Of a DNA stretch of 64,000 nucleotides, positions 52,165 to 64,000 are shown in pieces (the first letter of the stretch is position 1; each line of letters starts with the position of its first letter). This stretch comes from Anseranas semipalmata (lineage: Eukaryota > Chordata > Aves > Anseriformes > Anseranatidae). The stretch spans positions 148,252 to 212,251 of the forward strand of contig VXAA01000168.1 of NCBI GenBank assembly GCA_013399115.1. The letters run 5' to 3'. The notes beneath the pieces were generated by a model. That model saw nothing but the letters and a program-made list of their open reading frames with translations, had not been told where the DNA came from and did not search any database. Position numbers and translations under genes: made by a program.

Positions 52165-52199
52165 AAGCTTCTAGAGGAAATCCAGGCTTCTAGAAGCTT
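52165..52199. repeat. Perfect 11-bp inverted repeat, heat-shock-element-like
   Basis: AAGCTTCTAGA (52165-52175) and TCTAGAAGCTT (52189-52199) are exact reverse complements around a 13-base spacer. The right arm overlaps the 12-bp palindrome GCTTCTAGAAGC, which contains TTCTAGAA, the nTTCnnGAAn unit of heat-shock elements. Confidence 0.7.
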
Positions 52200-53689
52200 G
52201 GAGAAACACAGGTCTATTTTATTCTGCTATTCTAGCAACCTATGTCATGGTCAACAAAAAGGGAAATTATCTTCTCTGTGTGTAGTGCTGCAGGGCCATC
52301 AGACAGAACTGTCACTTGCAGTAAGGTGGCCACAAATCCTGTCCCTCTTGCAAAAAGCTTTGGCCCAAGAGGAGTTTTGGTGGCGGAGTGGCCAGCTGTT
52401 TCCCTGTTTGTACTTGCAGACCTCAGGAAGAGAGCTCCTCTTTGCGAAGGGCCTCATTACTGGGTTTTGCAATGCCATAGTGTAATTTCAAATAAGGCTT
52501 CTCTCTCCCATCCATCTGTGTTACCTGGTCTCTGTATTTGCAGAGAGGCTAACAGGGTACAGCTGGCTAATAAAACATGCATTGCTTGATTCTAAACTGC
52601 ATCCTCCATCGCTAAACATCTCCCATGTACCAGCTTCATAGGGATGGAGCTTGAACGGGATGACAATTTTGTACCCGCTTTCCGATGAAATAGTTTTAAA
52701 TGAAAAAACTCTCAGATTCTGAATGAAAGAAGCCATCCAAGTGCCTTCAGCATTTTTCATTGCAATAGATGTTCCCTTCAGCTCTTGCTTAGATATCAGC
52801 CATATGAAGTGTCAGGCTTAATCCACTGTATATTCTTATGTAGATACCTTTTAAAAAAATAATCTTTAAACTATTAGTGTATACCTAGCTTTAGGGCTTG
52901 CTGTGCAGCTTTAGGTTCATTGTAGGAGAATTATAAATTTGGGTTGGAGCAAGTCTGTGGTTTGTAAAGTACTCTTTTCTGTAAGAAATTTAGGGTATGA
53001 AGTCTGTCAAAATGGGGAGCTACATGCCAAGACTTGAAGCCTGTTTGCTGGAAAAGCAGATTTTGTCATCAAAATGAAGGTGGAGTAGGCCGTGTGTAGC
53101 GGTGTGTGGTCCATGTGTTGTCTACCCTTTCCTCTGCTCTCTATGACAAGACTTTTTCAATAAAGGAGTGGTGGTTTAACTCTTTTCCTTTCATTCAGGC
53201 CACATACTCTTTTTTCCTTGGGAAATAACATAAGACTTGCAATGTGAAATGTTCCTTTTGTGACTGTCATAAAAAAATAATGAGACTAGAAAAACTGTTT
53301 GTGGACCTGGAAGAGAATGCTAGTGGAAGAACTTTGTGGATAGAGAAATACTATTCGTTTTAATTGGCAAATAAACCAGGAGAGAGCAGTAGGCAGGTAT
53401 TTCTGTGCAGGCTTAGGCTGGTATTTTGTACAACACATTCAAAAGTAGTGATTTGAGAGAAATCAGATTAGTTGCTCACTGTCTGTATCTTCAAGTTCTC
53501 TCAGTCTGAATTTTTGGGGGGTGAGGGAGATAGGGTGATTCATACTTGAGCAAGACAAACCCAAGAGCTGCCAGTTTGTATTATGTCAATGTATGTAACA
53601 AAATATTTAGATAGAATTTCCATTAAAAGTTCAAAAGCAGGGGGCTCATGCTGACCCCGGCTTTTAGAACCTCTGGTGGGAAACCTGAG

Positions 53690-54790
53690 TGAAATTTAAT
53701 TCCACTCCATGTGTTTTCATTGGCGACCTCCATGTTTTATTATCTCATGCAATGAGATCTTTCTTGGTTTATCGATTTTCTTCTGAGGACAAAAAGTTCA
53801 TGTATGTAACAGTGCACATATTGAATTAAAGTGCGATTAAAGGCATGATGTAATGACCCCCCTCTCTTTTTCCTTTAGTCAATATTTGCCTGCAGGGTCA
53901 ATACATTACAATATAGACTTCAAAGTGTTCAATATTTTTTTACCTTCTGAGTGTGTTGGCTTCAAGAGCGTGTAATATTAAACCTGTTGGTTGAACTGTT
54001 GGTCTAAGACTTACTGTCTAAGTAGTTTCAGGCTTGGATGCCTAATCCATGTAGAGCAGCTTTCAAGGCATCTGATAATATCACAACACAGCTGTAGGCA
54101 GCTTTCTGAGGTGAACTATTTAATCTGCAGTCCTTTCTCCCAGCTTTCTGAGTGGCAGAATTTGTCCCTTGGAGTGCAATGGGATTATTGCCCTCTCTCC
54201 CTGCTGCCATGATATTTACTCTCTGTAGGACTTTCCAGTGACTATAGGTTATGTGGACAAACCTAAACCCCAACGCTGCCGTCTTCCCTGTGATTTTCTG
54301 CTGCCTTTACATCTCTGCTCTATCAGGTGTACAAAAGCAGCACAAAAAGCAGGATAATACTTTTCATACTTGAAGTACTGTGCAAGCACGGCTTAATAAA
54401 ACTGGCTGGATGAGCTGTTACAAATTGAAACCGTCACACACAGCGTGTTGTTGCTCACTTATCTGAACTCCCAGGTGGTGGCACAGTTTGCTGGGTGGCT
54501 CTCCGCATACGAGCTTGAACCTTCTCACACTTCCTCTTCACCTGTATAAATTTCCATTCCCGCTCTGCTGAAATCTAGCACCATTACCCATCAGATGGAC
54601 ACCCCCACAGATGCACTGTGTAATGACGGCAGCTATTAATAATTTGTCCTTCAAAAATGTGACACTAGAGAAGGCTTTGATAATATTCTTTGCAAGGTGT
54701 ATAAACAAACAGGATTATAAGCAGTATGGTATCTTATTATGTTGTCTTTTTGAAAAAAACGAAGGAAAGAAAAAATATTTATAGATACCA
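53690..54790. promoter_or_regulatory. Long candidate conserved noncoding or enhancer block
   Basis: This repeat-free block has four E-boxes within about 140 bp: CAGGTG 54472, CACCTG 54539, CAGATG 54592 and CAGATG 54608. It also has attaataattt near 54635 and a forkhead-type taaacaaaca at 54702-54711. Such clusters are common in developmental enhancers. Conservation was not tested. Confidence 0.33.
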
Positions 54791-55985
54791 CAAAGTTAGT
54801 GAATTCCTCTAAAGAACCAAATGTTATAATTAGGAACCCACTGCACTTAGAACTATTCTACAAATAAGCACCTCAAATCTAGCCCAGTCCTTCCAGAGAA
54901 AACAAAGGTCAATAGGCTTCTTTGAGGATTAGCAAACCAGAATTTCTTGGACCAAGGTACTAATTACTTCCAAAGCTGAGGATGATCGCTACTTCCAAAT
55001 TCAAATTATTGCCAAAACCTCATGATAATCCTCAGTAATACTCGTCTCTAGCCTAACTTTTGAATTAAGGTGCTTTTAGGCTAGACTCTAATTTGAGGAT
55101 AAAAAGCTAATCTGAGGATAAGGGAGGATAACAGTGAGAGTATTCTTGTGGAAAGCCAGACTTCTGCATAGCCTGATGCTAAATCATTTAAGACTTCCCA
55201 GGACACCAGCAGCAGTTTGGGCTTGACCCAGAGTGAAGTGGAAGCAAGTGTGGCTCTGAGAACCCAAGAGCAGGCTCAGAAATTATGTCCTGTACTGCCT
55301 GTGTGGTTGCAAGGTGGGGTCCCGTATTTCTTGCTTACTGTTGTCTGACAGCAAAGGGATGAAAACCAGGCTTATTACTACAAGCTCCTTGCTGGAAAGA
55401 CTTAGCCACATGGCTTTTAAGGGTTTTCACATATCTGCCGCTGTGACTGAGGATTCACACGTCTGTGTGGGGATGAGGTAAGTTGTAGTCACAGTGGCTG
55501 TGAATTTGGTAGCATCCTGAGAGACCACAATTTTCATCTCAGAGGGGAAAAGATGGACAGAAATACAATTTTTGTGAGCTCTCTGCATAGGGTAAAAGAC
55601 CTATGGGAGCACTGGGAGAATGTGGGGGGGGAGGCAGAGTTAAATATATTAGTAGTTATATAGAATAAGTCGGAGGGATCTATACACAAAAGCATTCAGA
55701 CCTGTCAGAATGAGACAAGATTTATGAAAATCGCATGTTGTCGCTTATCCATTTCCTTTCCGTCTCCCTAGCCCTGGCTCTGTGGTAGCTCACAGAACTC
55801 ATACATCACAGAAAATTGCTCTGCCAGAAGTGACCCAGCAAAAAATGCAGAGATCATAAAATTGTTACTTTTTTTTCCTTTTTCTTTGAAAAGTGACTTC
55901 TGGATGGATTTATTTCCTTCTTCCCCTACCCTCTAAACTCCTTCATTTCTACCTGCAGCCTACTGACTTCCTTGTGCAATTTCAG

Positions 55986-56098
55986 GGAACTTTGAAGTGG
56001 GTGTTCACATTGCGGATGTCAGCTACTTTGTACTGGAAGAAACAGCACTGGATAAAGTGGCGAGTGAAAGGGCAACTAGTGTCTATTTAGTGCAAAAG
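55986..56098 (+). CDS. DIS3L2: DIS3L2 coding exon: RNB domain, HIADVSYFV motif
   Basis: This 113-nt exon follows gtgcaatttcag and ends at AAG before gtaaga. It enters in phase 1 and leaves in phase 0, with 37 full codons after the split glycine. The translation contains [13 protein letters not shown] and then [17 protein letters not shown], both signature segments of the RNB nuclease domain in DIS3, DIS3L and DIS3L2. One residue stands out: the motif continues with Leu-Glu-Glu, where mammals have Pro-Glu-Gly (codon 56033-56035). The start is fixed by the conserved glycine-asparagine join. An upstream CAG at 55956-55958 has a better pyrimidine tract, but using it would place a stop in frame. 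Confidence 0.97.
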
Positions 56099-59000
56099 GT
56101 AAGAACAACTTTTCCTTTTTTCTTCTGAGCACTGTGTTTTCCTTTTACCATACATTCATTTTAAAGGTTCATTTTCAGATGCTGTCAATCAAAGTCTGGT
56201 TATTATTGCAGCAAACCTACAAAAATGAGCAAACCAATGCAGACAAACACGAGAGTTAACAAAGCTGCACACTGCCTCACCTTGTGAAGACAGCACGGGG
56301 TGAAGCAGCTCATGACTGTGTGTCTGTGGGTAGAAACCTGGATATGCCAGGGCTTGTTAGCTCAGGAGCAGCTCTGTCTGAATGGAATTCCACTGACCTA
56401 GAGCTAGTTCAGGTCCCGGAGCTTTATAGCTACGTTTTCTCCATCCTAAGCCTGAGATAAGCTTGTCAGATCCAACTTGGCTTCTCTGCTTTGCTGTTGC
56501 AGGCTTGAAATTTGCAGATGTGGTGGTGGTAGAGAGTTTTGGTTTTGTCTTCAGTGCAGTAGGACTAGTTAAGCCCTCCCAGAAGTGGATGCATAGTAGA
56601 GTGTGGTGTAAAACACCCTGTGCCATCTCACATGTTGATATACCACAGTATTTCATAGCTTTTTCTTTTATCTAGGTATCCCAAATACTGAGAAGTAATG
56701 TTCTCTCATCATGCAGTGAAAAGATATTTAAAACTGTAGAGATTTTAGTGTAATAGAACCAAATGTTAAACTCAATTTTGAAGTTGACTTGTAAACTTTA
56801 AAAATGATTGAGTTCAAGTGTAACATTATTGGAAAGGAAACATCCAGGTTTCATCTGTGCATGATTTTTTTGTCTCATTTTAAGTTGAATGTGCAGAAAC
56901 ACTTCCTAGCTCATCAGATATTGCAGGCGCTGTGTGTGAAAGGCAGCCAGGAAGCTTGGCTTTTGGCTTCCCGTGTTGGCTTGAAGCATCAGTTGCATGA
57001 AGAGGAGTATTGAGACAGTCTCATAGGAGCAGATTTTTCTTTCTCTCCCCACACTCCCCTTTGGTCAGGTTGTAGAAGTCCTTGACTCTGCAGCCCTTTC
57101 CCAGATGACAGGGCATCTTTGGTGTAATAAACACATCCTTGGTACTTAGGATTAGGGGTGATTCTTCTCCTCTCTTCCTGGGTGTTCCCAGGGTTGCTCT
57201 CTGGGGAGGGTCTCATAATGATGCTTGTTCTGATAGCTTCCTGTGTTGTACCCATTATTTCCAGATGATGAATTCTTTTGTCTTTACACTATGGAAATCA
57301 ACTTAGCGGTTCGGTATCAAGCTGTTAACCTTTAGTAGCTGTTCCGTAACCTTTTTGGGTAGACGTGGTAAGGCGCAACTTCAGGGTGTCTCAGTGAGTC
57401 TGTGGGTTTTATGTCTCTGTGGGTGTGGGTTGTGTGGAATAGCCATGAGAGCAATGCAGAGGTGCATGAGCTGGGTTGGTCATTAGCGAGACAGCAGCAC
57501 ACGGGTGCTGCAGTGTGGGACCAAGGAGTGGCCTGGCTGGGAAACGCCGGTTACCAGTGACTGTTCTCCAGGAGCTGGAAGCAATGCATATCTCATGGAA
57601 ACAGCAGTTCTGGCACAGGAGTCTTCCCAATCCTACATCTCTCCAGTGATAAGCCCTTGGCTCTGCGATGCTCTGCTTCCACCTCTGAGGGATGACTCAG
57701 TGGCTGTCGCTCGCTATGGGAGACGTGGGCTGGCCCAGGGGGAATGTCACTGCAGGGCAGCAAAGCTGTAATCCAGGAAGATGTTGTGGCAGTATTTTCA
57801 AGTCAAAACACTGTGGCTTGAAGGCATGGAGTATTTTTTTGAAGAGAGAAGGAAAATTTTTGTACAGAAAAGACACATTTTTCATGAAAATTTAGTTGAA
57901 TTGAAAAGCTAATTGAATGTTCTTCCAAAGTGCCTTTTTTTCCCCCAGCACCAGTCAGTCATGTGTGATGCCAGCATAAGTTATCTATTGCCTTTCACAG
58001 CCATAATCCCCCATTGCTCTTCAACTGCCATGGCCTAGCAGTCAGGATTAGTGTTTTACCCACACTTGTGCCCTGGAGAGAATAGGTTTTAAGAGTGCAA
58101 ACTAGGTTAGATGATGAAAACACAGTGTTGGTCAGTATTTTAATTGCAAGAGATGAAAAGGAGAGAGGGGATGGGCAAAAGAAAGCAGCCAGGCTGTCTG
58201 AAACAAGATGGTAGTGTGACTCTTGTAAAAAATATGCTTTCCTTTGATGGAATTGTTTCCTAAGACAGCTGTGATTCTGCTAGAGGTTAGCACCATGCTA
58301 ATCCTCCCAAAGAAGTTAAATAAAGCCACATATTTAATTTTCCTGAACCATGTATCCAGAAGGGGAGTTATTGTGTAATTGCTTGCAGTCTATTTAATAA
58401 AAGTCAAAAGTTTTTGAAATAAGAGTGTATCAGGTTTTAAGAAGCGAGAAAACCTAAACAGTTTCCTCTTTTTTGGCACATCCTGTAGTGTTATTTTAGG
58501 TGTGAAGCAGCTCAAGTGAGAGGTCAGCCATAAAGCCGTATAATATTTTATTGGTACTATTTTATACTAGAGATCAAAGATTTGATCTGTAAGCCTATCT
58601 TCACATTGAGTCCAAGGACTTCGAGACATTCACTTTTGACACCAGCAGGTTGTCAGGGTGTTGATATTTTGATAATCTCAGGCTGAGTAACAAAGAGTTG
58701 CTCGAAATCTGAATTCATGGAAGTGTTGATACAACTCGTAAGCAGAAATCTTGGCTCATAAACAAATTGCCTATTTCCTTTGAGTGTCTTTTAGTGTGTA
58801 AGCAATAGGCTTGCTGAGCCCACCCCATTGTTAGACCTTGGCGCCCTCCTTCCAGCTCTGGGGAGAGCGGACGATGGAAACTCTCGGCTACTACAATCCC
58901 TCCCTGTTGGATCGGCACAGGGAGATGGGGTCACCCCGGGAGTCAGCGGTGGCCGTAAGCAACCTGAGCCCAGACTGAGCGGGCAGCCCAAGCAGGGCAC

Positions 59001-59110
59001 CCACAGAGTTGAATTATTTGAGCGGAGTAAAACTGTCTGTGCGACTTTGTGAAACTAAGGGGCTAGGCTTAACCAGAGTTTGTTCCCTTTTCCCTCTGTC
59101 TGGTTGTCTG

Positions 59111-59134
59111 ATTTTTTATTTTTTATTTTTCCCC
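59111..59134. repeat. T-rich low-complexity tract
   Basis: Three ATTTTTT-type units, followed by a C run. Confidence 0.85.
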
Positions 59135-59484
59135 CATCTGCTCCTTGAAAAGCTGCTACAGCAAGTCCATTGATCAGAGCTGCCCTGGCTACCCTGCTCT
59201 GCACTTGGCCAGTGAGTCTGTCGTGGCTGCAGCAGATGTTTCTGATTTTAAAGGGAACGGGGAGTTTTATCATCCCAGTGTGCGTGTGCTCCCTCCCACT
59301 GCCCAGCTCCCTACGAATGAGTCCGAGGCTGGAAACTCGCGCTTGGATGCTGGAAGCGCTTTGCTAGCCTAAGAGGCAAAACAAAAAAAAAAATAAAGGG
59401 CTCTCACAAGCAGGAGGTTAGATATTCCTGTGTCTGAAGTGAATCTGCCATCCAAGAGCCAGCTGTTAAGCAGCATTGCAAGCC

Positions 59485-59705
59485 ACGGTAAGAAGCCCGC
59501 GTGTTGTATAACCGAGGGACGACGATGTTGTAGGAACCCCGTGCCCCAGCACTAACTTCTGACATCAGCTTTTCCTCTCTGCCCTTGCCTTCGGCGCGCG
59601 GCTGCCTGCGAGGAGGCTGTCTGGCAGGGCAGGAGCACCGCGTCTCCAGCCAGGGTCGGTAGCACCGGGCTAAGGAGATTTCGTGTGTAGCGCTTGGAAG
59701 TACGG
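59485..59705. promoter_or_regulatory. Second CpG-rich intronic patch
   Basis: About 19 CpGs occur in roughly 220 bases, including the run ggcgcgcggc near 59592. It lies midway in the intron between the last two exons, in otherwise CpG-poor sequence. Function is unknown. Confidence 0.35.
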
Positions 59706-62700
59706 AGAGAGAAATCTTCTGTCTGTAATCTGATTTGAAATGCAGACCCACAGCTGCAAACGTTGTGGATATCAGCCTTTGACTCAGAGAAGTGCCCTTT
59801 GCAGTATCTCTTGGGCCCTACTAGGCTGGTGGGGAGAGATGATGTCTTTTATTAGTCTGGCTGAGAGAAGGGGTTGGAAACCAGACAAGCTCTCACCACC
59901 CAAGCCTTTCTTCAGCCCTGGTTTCTATGGTAGAAATGACTTCCTAGGGCTTGTAGGTCCTTTTTCTTCTCTGCTGTGAAAGCTTTTTCCCTAGCCCTGC
60001 TGGATCTCTCCAACTGCATTTCTGGATTCAACTCCATTTATGCACCCCCCATTACCAGCTTTATGATCCCTGTATAAGCACAAGTGACCTTATTTCTAGC
60101 TGCAGTAAAATCGTGCTGAAGGATGTGATCCCTAACACAGGCACATCCTTAGCAGTTTGCTAAGGAAACCACTTCCCACTGGAGGTAGTATCCTTCGGCA
60201 GTGGTTCAGCGAGCTGGATTTCTGCGTGCTGTGGCACTCCACAGGGCAGCTGGCAGGCACTGCTGGCTCTTGGCAGACACTCACGGAAAGGGCAAAGCAT
60301 TTAAAAGATGCCAGGCAACCTCTGGATTATTTGAGGTGATGCTATGCAGCCCTGATATTTTGTAAATCTTCCACAGGCGTTAAAGATGTACTTAGGGAAA
60401 TCTCCTGCGTCTCCTTCAGAAAGAGATGAAAATAATCCTATTGCAAAAGTTCCTTCAGGGCAGCCCCTGGGATAACTCCCAAAACATCTCACTCTTCGAA
60501 TTTGACACAATTGTGACATCTTTGTATGTGAAATGCTGGGCTTGCAACTACTAAGAATCCTTTCAGACTGTGACCAAATCTTGTTAAGGATCAGACCAGA
60601 AGAGGAAAAGTGCATTTATGACTTAGAAACTTCTGTGCTTTGTAACAGTTGGTTTATTCTCCATGTGGAGTGTGAAGGGGGATTGCGATGTTAAAGCAGA
60701 CGGAGGCAGTTAGCCAGGACTGTCATGATGTTGAAAACAGGTTTCCTCTTTTAATTCAGTAAGGTAGATAAAATTGAAATACCTTCAGTGCAAGGTCACA
60801 TTGTCTTATGTTGTGTATGTCTTTGCTGAGCCCAGAAAAAGGTTGATTGAATTCTTGCTCTCCTGTTCTTGTGTGGTTTGGGTTAAGTTGCTTTGCCTGA
60901 AGTTTCTCTCCTGTGAAACAAGGGTAACGCGGGTTGATGCTTCCCTATTTAACAGTAGGTTTGTTACAGCTAATTGCTTGGTGAGTGTTTAGTGCTGTAA
61001 TTATGATCTGAGTTAAAGCTTTGCTTGTGTTTCACATCATTGAAAGCCCTTCCATAGAATTATAGCCTCTTGAATTGGATATTAATCCTGCTCAAGTACA
61101 CTTAAAACAAGCATCCTGTTGTTTCATTCGGGCTATTCTTTGTGGATGGGCTTTCATGTTTCATGTAGGCGTTCTTCTAGCAGACTGTTATTGCTTTAGG
61201 AAATGTGAAGGGAGAGGATGTACTAAGGCATGAAAATATTCAATAAGTACAGAACATTATCAGTTTGAACCAAAAAAATCAATCACAGGGTAGGGGTGGG
61301 GGGAGAGAGGGGCTGGTAACTGCATCCTTTAATTTGAGTGGAAGAGGGTTTGGGAACATTTCTTAAAGTGCTAGCACTTTGTTCGCTGTGACCTGAACTT
61401 TGGGGTCTCACAGTGGTCATGGGCGATCTTAGGCAGGGACTTCCCATAGTCTATAAAGTTATTTTCTCTCCTTTCTGGTATGGGTTGGCACCGCTCATGC
61501 TAAATTTATAACCTTGTGGCGTGGGCCTTTCCAGGCAGCATGGCAGACCTCACGTACTGTATCTTTGAGTTATGAATGTATGAGTATTGTTAATGTACTT
61601 TTCACAACTGGAATAACAGAGTTGACGGCCTTTGTGTTGCGGGAAACAGCTTATTGTAATCTGTGCCCTTGTGACCTTCCAGCCGAACCAGTGCTGCTGA
61701 TTCATGTTGAAAGCGACTCCTTGACAGTCAGAGACCGTACAGTTAACCTTTTGGCATTAATATGCAGTGCAATTAGAATGGATTTATAGCCATCATCTGG
61801 TGCCAAACCACAAATGTGATTAGATATTTTAAGAGTCTTTCCTTCAAAGCAAAAGGTAAATATGAAGTGTGTGCACTTGAGGAGAAAATGGACACCTGAG
61901 ACTTCTTTTTTCCTTCTGTTTTGAAGAACAGTTGTTCCCCTGGTGTACAGATAGAAAATGTTCTCTCTAAAATCACCAAATTGGTGTGACAGAATTTGGA
62001 AGAGCTGGGGTTGCTCCTGCTCCTATGTTTGCTGGGTGGCACAGGAGAGCAATCAAAATGGAAACTAAATTAAATACCCAAAGCATTTTGATAGCAAGCT
62101 TAGCTAAGCAGAGCATTTCTCTCTGTGCTTTTCAGGAAGGCACCAGCCCATGTTACCACTCAGAATAAACAATAAGAATAAGGTAGTTCTTGGGGGGCAG
62201 TTACTGCTTTTCCACAAAGGTTAATAATGAGAAGAGAAATAAGAATTTGAAACTCTAAATAATTAGGTTTGCTTCATTAAACAGCTTCTAAATAATAGCT
62301 TTACTGCTGGCTTCACCCGGGAAATAACTCAAGGATGGCAGAAACACTTGCAGCTACTCAGCTTTGCTATAGTGTGAATATGCTTCAAGCTTTTGCTTTG
62401 TTGCTGTAGTCAGGTGAGTAATATGCGGTTTGGTAATTCAGTGATCAGCAGTTGAAATATTGATTAGTTCTAAGGAATTAGGCTAAAAAATCCCTGCCAG
62501 AACTTTCTGTTGGCTAACATTTTGTTCAAACAGAGCTAAGCTTAGTAAAATAATAATTGTTCTCCCTCTGTTTGCAAACACCGTGTTCAATAGTCATAAA
62601 ACAGGTGCTTTTGTTTATCTCACCAACATCTACACATTCCTGTCTGTGCTACAAAGCATAGCTTAATCTTTATTAAAGCCGTGCACCACTCCTGTGATGC

Positions 62701-63369
62701 GTAGGAGAAGTTCCATTTATGCTTTGCAGGGAGCAGACTCAGACTTGCATTACTTACTTGGTTTCACAGTCACCAGTGGCAAAGCAAGAAGCGCAGTTCC
62801 CAGATCCATGCTCTTTAGCTTTTGACTGCCAAGACCATGTTTCTCCAACACCAAGTTTCCTTGTTTGCTGAGCCTTCCTCACTCTTCCCAGTGTCAAAAT
62901 AGCAATGCAAAAAAGTGAAAAGCAGAGCAAATTTCACAACCTTAAAAGCTGCTGAACAAAGTGCTCACTTAAGTGAGGATGCAGGAATGGTCCAGGATGC
63001 TGCTTCTGTACCTCGGAGGGGAGCACTGGGAGCGATTCCCCAGGGGGGGACTGACAGCTCCCTCTCTTCTCATTGAGGGACAGGGCTGATGTGTTGGTGG
63101 CCTCAGCAGTGGCTCACTTGTCTCATTTCAGAGGTTACTTACCCATTCTGTGCTGGTATGCTGTTCACAACGTGATGGAGCTCTGGCATGGTTGATGGGT
63201 CCCAGAGTTGCTATACTTCATTCTTCGTGGCAGGAACAGCTATCCTTTAATGTATTTTCTCCTTTTGTGCATTGTTAAGCCTCTCTCTTACCGACTGGCC
63301 AGGGAAGCTTGGCCACAGGCAGGTCTTTACTAAAAGCCTGCATCTCATCAAGGCTCTCTTCTTTTCCAG

Positions 63370-63477
63370 GTGATCCCAATGCTTCCCAAGCTGCTCTGCG
63401 AGGAGTTATGCAGTCTCAATCCCATGCAAGATAGGCTGACGTTCTCTGTGATGTGGAAGGTGACTCCAGAAGGCAAG
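63370..63477 (+). CDS. DIS3L2: DIS3L2 coding exon: RNB domain, LCSLNP motif
   Basis: This 108-nt exon follows ctcttcttttccag and ends at AAG before gtaact. Both borders are phase 0, giving exactly 36 codons. The translation starts [20 protein letters not shown] and ends [12 protein letters not shown]. The [15 protein letters not shown] segment is a hallmark of the eukaryotic RNB domain and aligns without gaps to mammalian DIS3L2. If the donor were ignored the frame would stay open for another 27 codons of unrelated intron sequence, which I do not include. The next expected exon, beginning near EWFGRTIIRSC in mammals, is not in the remaining 523 bases. Confidence 0.97.
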
Positions 63478-64000
63478 GTAACTCGAGCAGTGGGCAGTCA
63501 TCCTGCTAATCAGTCCTGCCTCAGTGGTCAGACCCTACTATTGCAAACAGCGTGGTAAAAGTGCCATTCCATGACAGCCAGGTGGATAGCAAAGGACTTG
63601 GTGGTGAACAATAATAGAAGATGTAGGACAGTCCCTGTATCTTGTCTTGCTGATGACTGGAATAAGCTCACAACATGATGGGGAAAGCAAGCATATTTGT
63701 AGGAATGTTACAAATGGAGGATTTCCTGCCCCTTGCCAGGTCACCCATGCATTTAATGTCTTAATTCCAACAGCAAGTCACAGCTAGTAGTTTGGGACAA
63801 GATGTTTCTCCTTGACTCCAACCCTGCATTGTGCTTGTAGTCAGTTGTGCAATGCAGTGGATAAGGATTCCTCTGTGGTCTCCCTGGTAAACAGACTATT
63901 TCATTCTTCTTCAGTGCTGCAAATTACATCGATCCCTGTAAAGTGTGATAGCTCTTCAGCAAGGGCACGGCTCCATCCTCTGCATGCATTCAGCCTCCAT
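63478..64000 (+). other. DIS3L2: Start of the next DIS3L2 intron
   Basis: The donor gtaactcg follows the last exon. I find no exon, repeat or distinctive structure in these 523 bases. Confidence 0.85.

Larger units (their letters stand above)
37599..55985 (+). other. DIS3L2: DIS3L2 intron (18.4 kb)
   Basis: This intron has a gtatga donor and a gcaatttcag acceptor. It holds a pyrimidine microsatellite with one undetermined base (41703), a short antisense CR1 (43646-43822), a (TG)n tract (49232), a perfect inverted repeat (52165-52199) and a long enhancer-like block (53690-54790). I see nothing distinctive in 44000-49000 beyond ordinary intron sequence. Confidence 0.92.
56099..63369 (+). other. 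DIS3L2: DIS3L2 intron (7.3 kb)
   Basis: This intron has a gtaaga donor and a ctcttttccag acceptor. It is mostly unremarkable, with an A/T-rich low-complexity run at 59111-59134, a CpG-rich patch at 59485-59705 and a short A run near 59380. Confidence 0.92.

Noticed and set aside
63478..63558. In-frame extension of the last exon into the intron (27 codons then stop)
   Set aside because: A good gtaact donor and exact protein similarity end the exon at 63477; the extension has no similarity to DIS3L2.
1..64000. Any operon-like, defence-like or otherwise novel multi-gene system
   Set aside because: The window is internal to one vertebrate gene. No second gene on either strand has support from domains, splice structure or conservation that I can see.

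Overview
This window is vertebrate nuclear DNA, almost certainly from a bird. Six short coding exons, all on the + strand with consensus GT-AG borders, translate to a protein closely similar to mammalian DIS3L2, the cytoplasmic 3'-to-5' exoribonuclease that degrades uridylated RNA. The introns carry 5'-truncated CR1 LINEs with avian-type 3' ends, one of them with an (ATCATAGA)-type tail. The CR1 subfamily mix would fit a galliform or related bird, but that is only an inference.

The window is an internal slice of the gene. Neither the first nor the last exon is present. Exons lie at 12776-12882 (variable linker), 14095-14342 (cold-shock/OB domain), 21917-22090 (domain junction), 37519-37598 (catalytic aspartate cluster of the RNB domain), 55986-56098 and 63370-63477 (RNB domain continued). 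Reading phases join perfectly across all five introns, giving 830 nt of uninterrupted coding sequence. A 9- or 12-nt microexon candidate at 12563-12574 would join in frame to the first exon. About 98% of the window is intron.

Intron contents: four recognisable CR1 pieces (18251-18652 +, 26014-26858 -, 29690-29870 +, 43646-43822 -), an ancient SINE-like tail near 24735-24865, a diverged pair of ~125-bp direct repeats at 3261 and 4327, several microsatellites including (AC)18 just upstream of an exon, two CpG-rich patches (11440-11830 and 59485-59705), and blocks that look like conserved noncoding or enhancer DNA (19130-19210, 20120-20870, 32580-33065, 35700-36140, 53690-54790). The last group is judged from motif density only; no alignment was possible.

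I see no second protein-coding gene, tRNA, rRNA, CRISPR array, operon or intact mobile element, and no convincing novel system. The most interesting items are the microexon candidate, the paired homeodomain-type sites with a 40-bp period at 32925-32982 beside a 19-bp palindrome, the CRE plus near-perfect hairpin at 19140-19204, and an upstream splice acceptor at 55958 that would bring in a stop codon.
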